This document shows positions 63,172-64,000 of a DNA stretch of 64,000 nt, piece by piece. Under the pieces are notes generated by a model. The model saw only the letters and a list, made by a program, of their open reading frames with translations. It did not search any database and was not told the origin of the DNA. Within the stretch, counting starts at the first letter, position 1. Every line of letters starts with the position of its first letter. This DNA comes from Mucilaginibacter sp. OK283 (GTDB lineage: Bacteria; Bacteroidota; Bacteroidia; Sphingobacteriales; Sphingobacteriaceae), in the NCBI RefSeq assembly GCF_900110415.1, contig NZ_FODR01000013.1:124001-188000 (forward strand). Direction: 5' to 3'. Made by a program: the position numbers and the translations under genes.

Positions 63172-64000
63172 CTAAATCAATCCGTACAAAGCCCCCCCTT
63201 TTTCGCCCATTTTATCAACCAGCTTTTCAACTTCAGGGTCGCGCTCCAATGCCGGTGCATGGTGGGGTTTAATGCGTGCATCTATAATAAGCGGGCCGCT
63301 GCAGCCCCAGTGTTTGTGCTCGGTGAAGCTGCCTATACCATAAATATCGTGCGATGGGTTACTGCGTGTAAAGGTTACCCATACAAAGTTGTTGATATTG
63401 GCTGCTGCAAAGGCTGCGTCATCGCATAGTACCATGAGCGCCAGTCCGCCCAGTTCATCTTCTTCCTCTTTCAGCCGGTATTCAATAATGCTGATAACAT
63501 TATCGATATCCTTATGATTCACATGCTTGGGCACTTCAACCATCAATACGCCTGGCATGGCCATTTTAATATTGGTTATCGGGCGGGGCAAATCAAACCA
63601 GGATGGTAGCTCTGCCCAAAGTTCGCGCTTAATATCGCCGGCTACGGTTATGGCTACTTTACTACCGGTGTTCAGTCCGTCGCCGCTGTAATCAAGGGTA
63701 TCAATGGTGGTGCGGGTATAAAAGTGCAGGTCGCGGGTAAAATCAACGCGTTGCAGTATATGATGTAAAAATGCCGCAATATTATTTACATCCAGGCTCG
63801 GGTCATCTTCCTGAGCAGCTATTAGCAAATATTTTGCAAGGCTTAGCTGGCTTTTACCTAAAATGTGGTTGGCGATGGTTAGTATCTCCTGTGGTTTTCG
63901 TTCTTTAATGTAGGGCGTATAACGCTCGCTGCCGATTGCAAATAATAATGGGTGAACGCCTGCCGCATCAACGGCGTTAACGGCGTGCAGGCCCGGTATC
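63172..64000 (-). CDS. UbiD family decarboxylase, C-terminal part (partial)
   Basis: The frame stays open to the window edge (276 codons plus). Visible parts are IPGLHAVNAVDAAGVHPLL, GSERYTPYIKE, AKYLLIAAQEDDPSLDVN, MPGVLMVEVPKHVNHKD, ALMVLCDDAAFAAANI, NNFVWVTFTRSNPSHD and a tail AHHAPALERDPEVEKLVD-like. UbiD enzymes use prenylated FMN to decarboxylate aromatic or acrylic acids, as in ubiquinone/menaquinone-type synthesis. The catalytic Arg-Glu region lies upstream, outside the window. Confidence 0.85.
   Translation of the reverse strand, partial: IPGLHAVNAVDAAGVHPLLFAIGSERYTPYIKERKPQEILTIANHILGKSQLSLAKYLLIAAQEDDPSLDVNNIAAFLHHILQRVDFTRDLHFYTRTTIDTLDYSGDGLNTGSKVAITVAGDIKRELWAELPSWFDLPRPITNIKMAMPGVLMVEVPKHVNHKDIDNVISIIEYRLKEEEDELGGLALMVLCDDAAFAAANINNFVWVTFTRSNPSHDIYGIGSFTEHKHWGCSGPLIIDARIKPHHAPALERDPEVEKLVDKMGEKGGALYGLI

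Overview
The window looks like chromosomal DNA of a Bacteroidota bacterium of the Sphingobacteriaceae (Mucilaginibacter or Pedobacter-like). The reasons are the Bacteroidota-restricted families present (type IX secretion Plug protein, TamL-type lipidated BamA relative, DUF6263, two-protein RHS locus), many SPII lipoproteins with short 'SCKK'-type lipoboxes, a short RpoD without a large N-terminal region, and -7 boxes of the Bacteroidota type TAnnTTTG upstream of several genes. The genus is inferred from the overall feel of the proteins, not from a search.

Layout. 1-20.6 kb is mostly ordinary accessory and housekeeping content: a GH2 glycosidase (cut by the left edge), T9SS Plug protein, ABC-F ATPase, SGNH hydrolase, pyrD, tRNA-Cys, a SpoU-type RNA methyltransferase overlapping head-to-head with tamL, TspO, purU, an endonuclease/exonuclease/phosphatase protein, a GH30 glycosidase, an exported chorismate mutase and several small lipoproteins. 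20.6-30.9 kb is the accessory core: a promoter followed by a same-strand RHS locus (small exported protein, 1308-aa RHS-like protein, RHS core protein with a distinct AT-rich C-terminal tip ending in 30-bp tandem repeats, probable immunity gene), then an XRE regulator lying inside a nest of duplicated, hairpin-forming repeats.

30.9-49.5 kb holds an exported YCII/AlkD-like pair, a PAS histidine kinase plus single-domain response regulator, manA, ligA, DUF6263 and DUF885 proteins, DinB, an alpha/beta hydrolase, a TonB-type outer membrane protein, a KTSC/DUF1634/unknown operon, tdk and a second single-domain response regulator. 49.5-64 kb holds a TonB-dependent receptor, a GH13 lipoprotein, a cold shock protein, rpoD, an AsmA-like protein, a DoxX-like membrane protein, twin lipoproteins, a homocysteine S-methyltransferase, a DUF72 protein and the C-terminal part of a UbiD decarboxylase (cut by the right edge).

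A striking window-wide theme is the density of intergenic palindromic repeats. At least six sequence families are visible by eye. In two places the repeat supplies the only upstream start codons of a gene (Plug, XRE) and in one place it contains a stop codon (pyrD). The best candidates for something under-described are the RHS locus with its repeat-embedded regulator, and the hairpin repeat family at 29.7-30.4 kb, whose stem shows a compensatory C-G to G-C change between copies.
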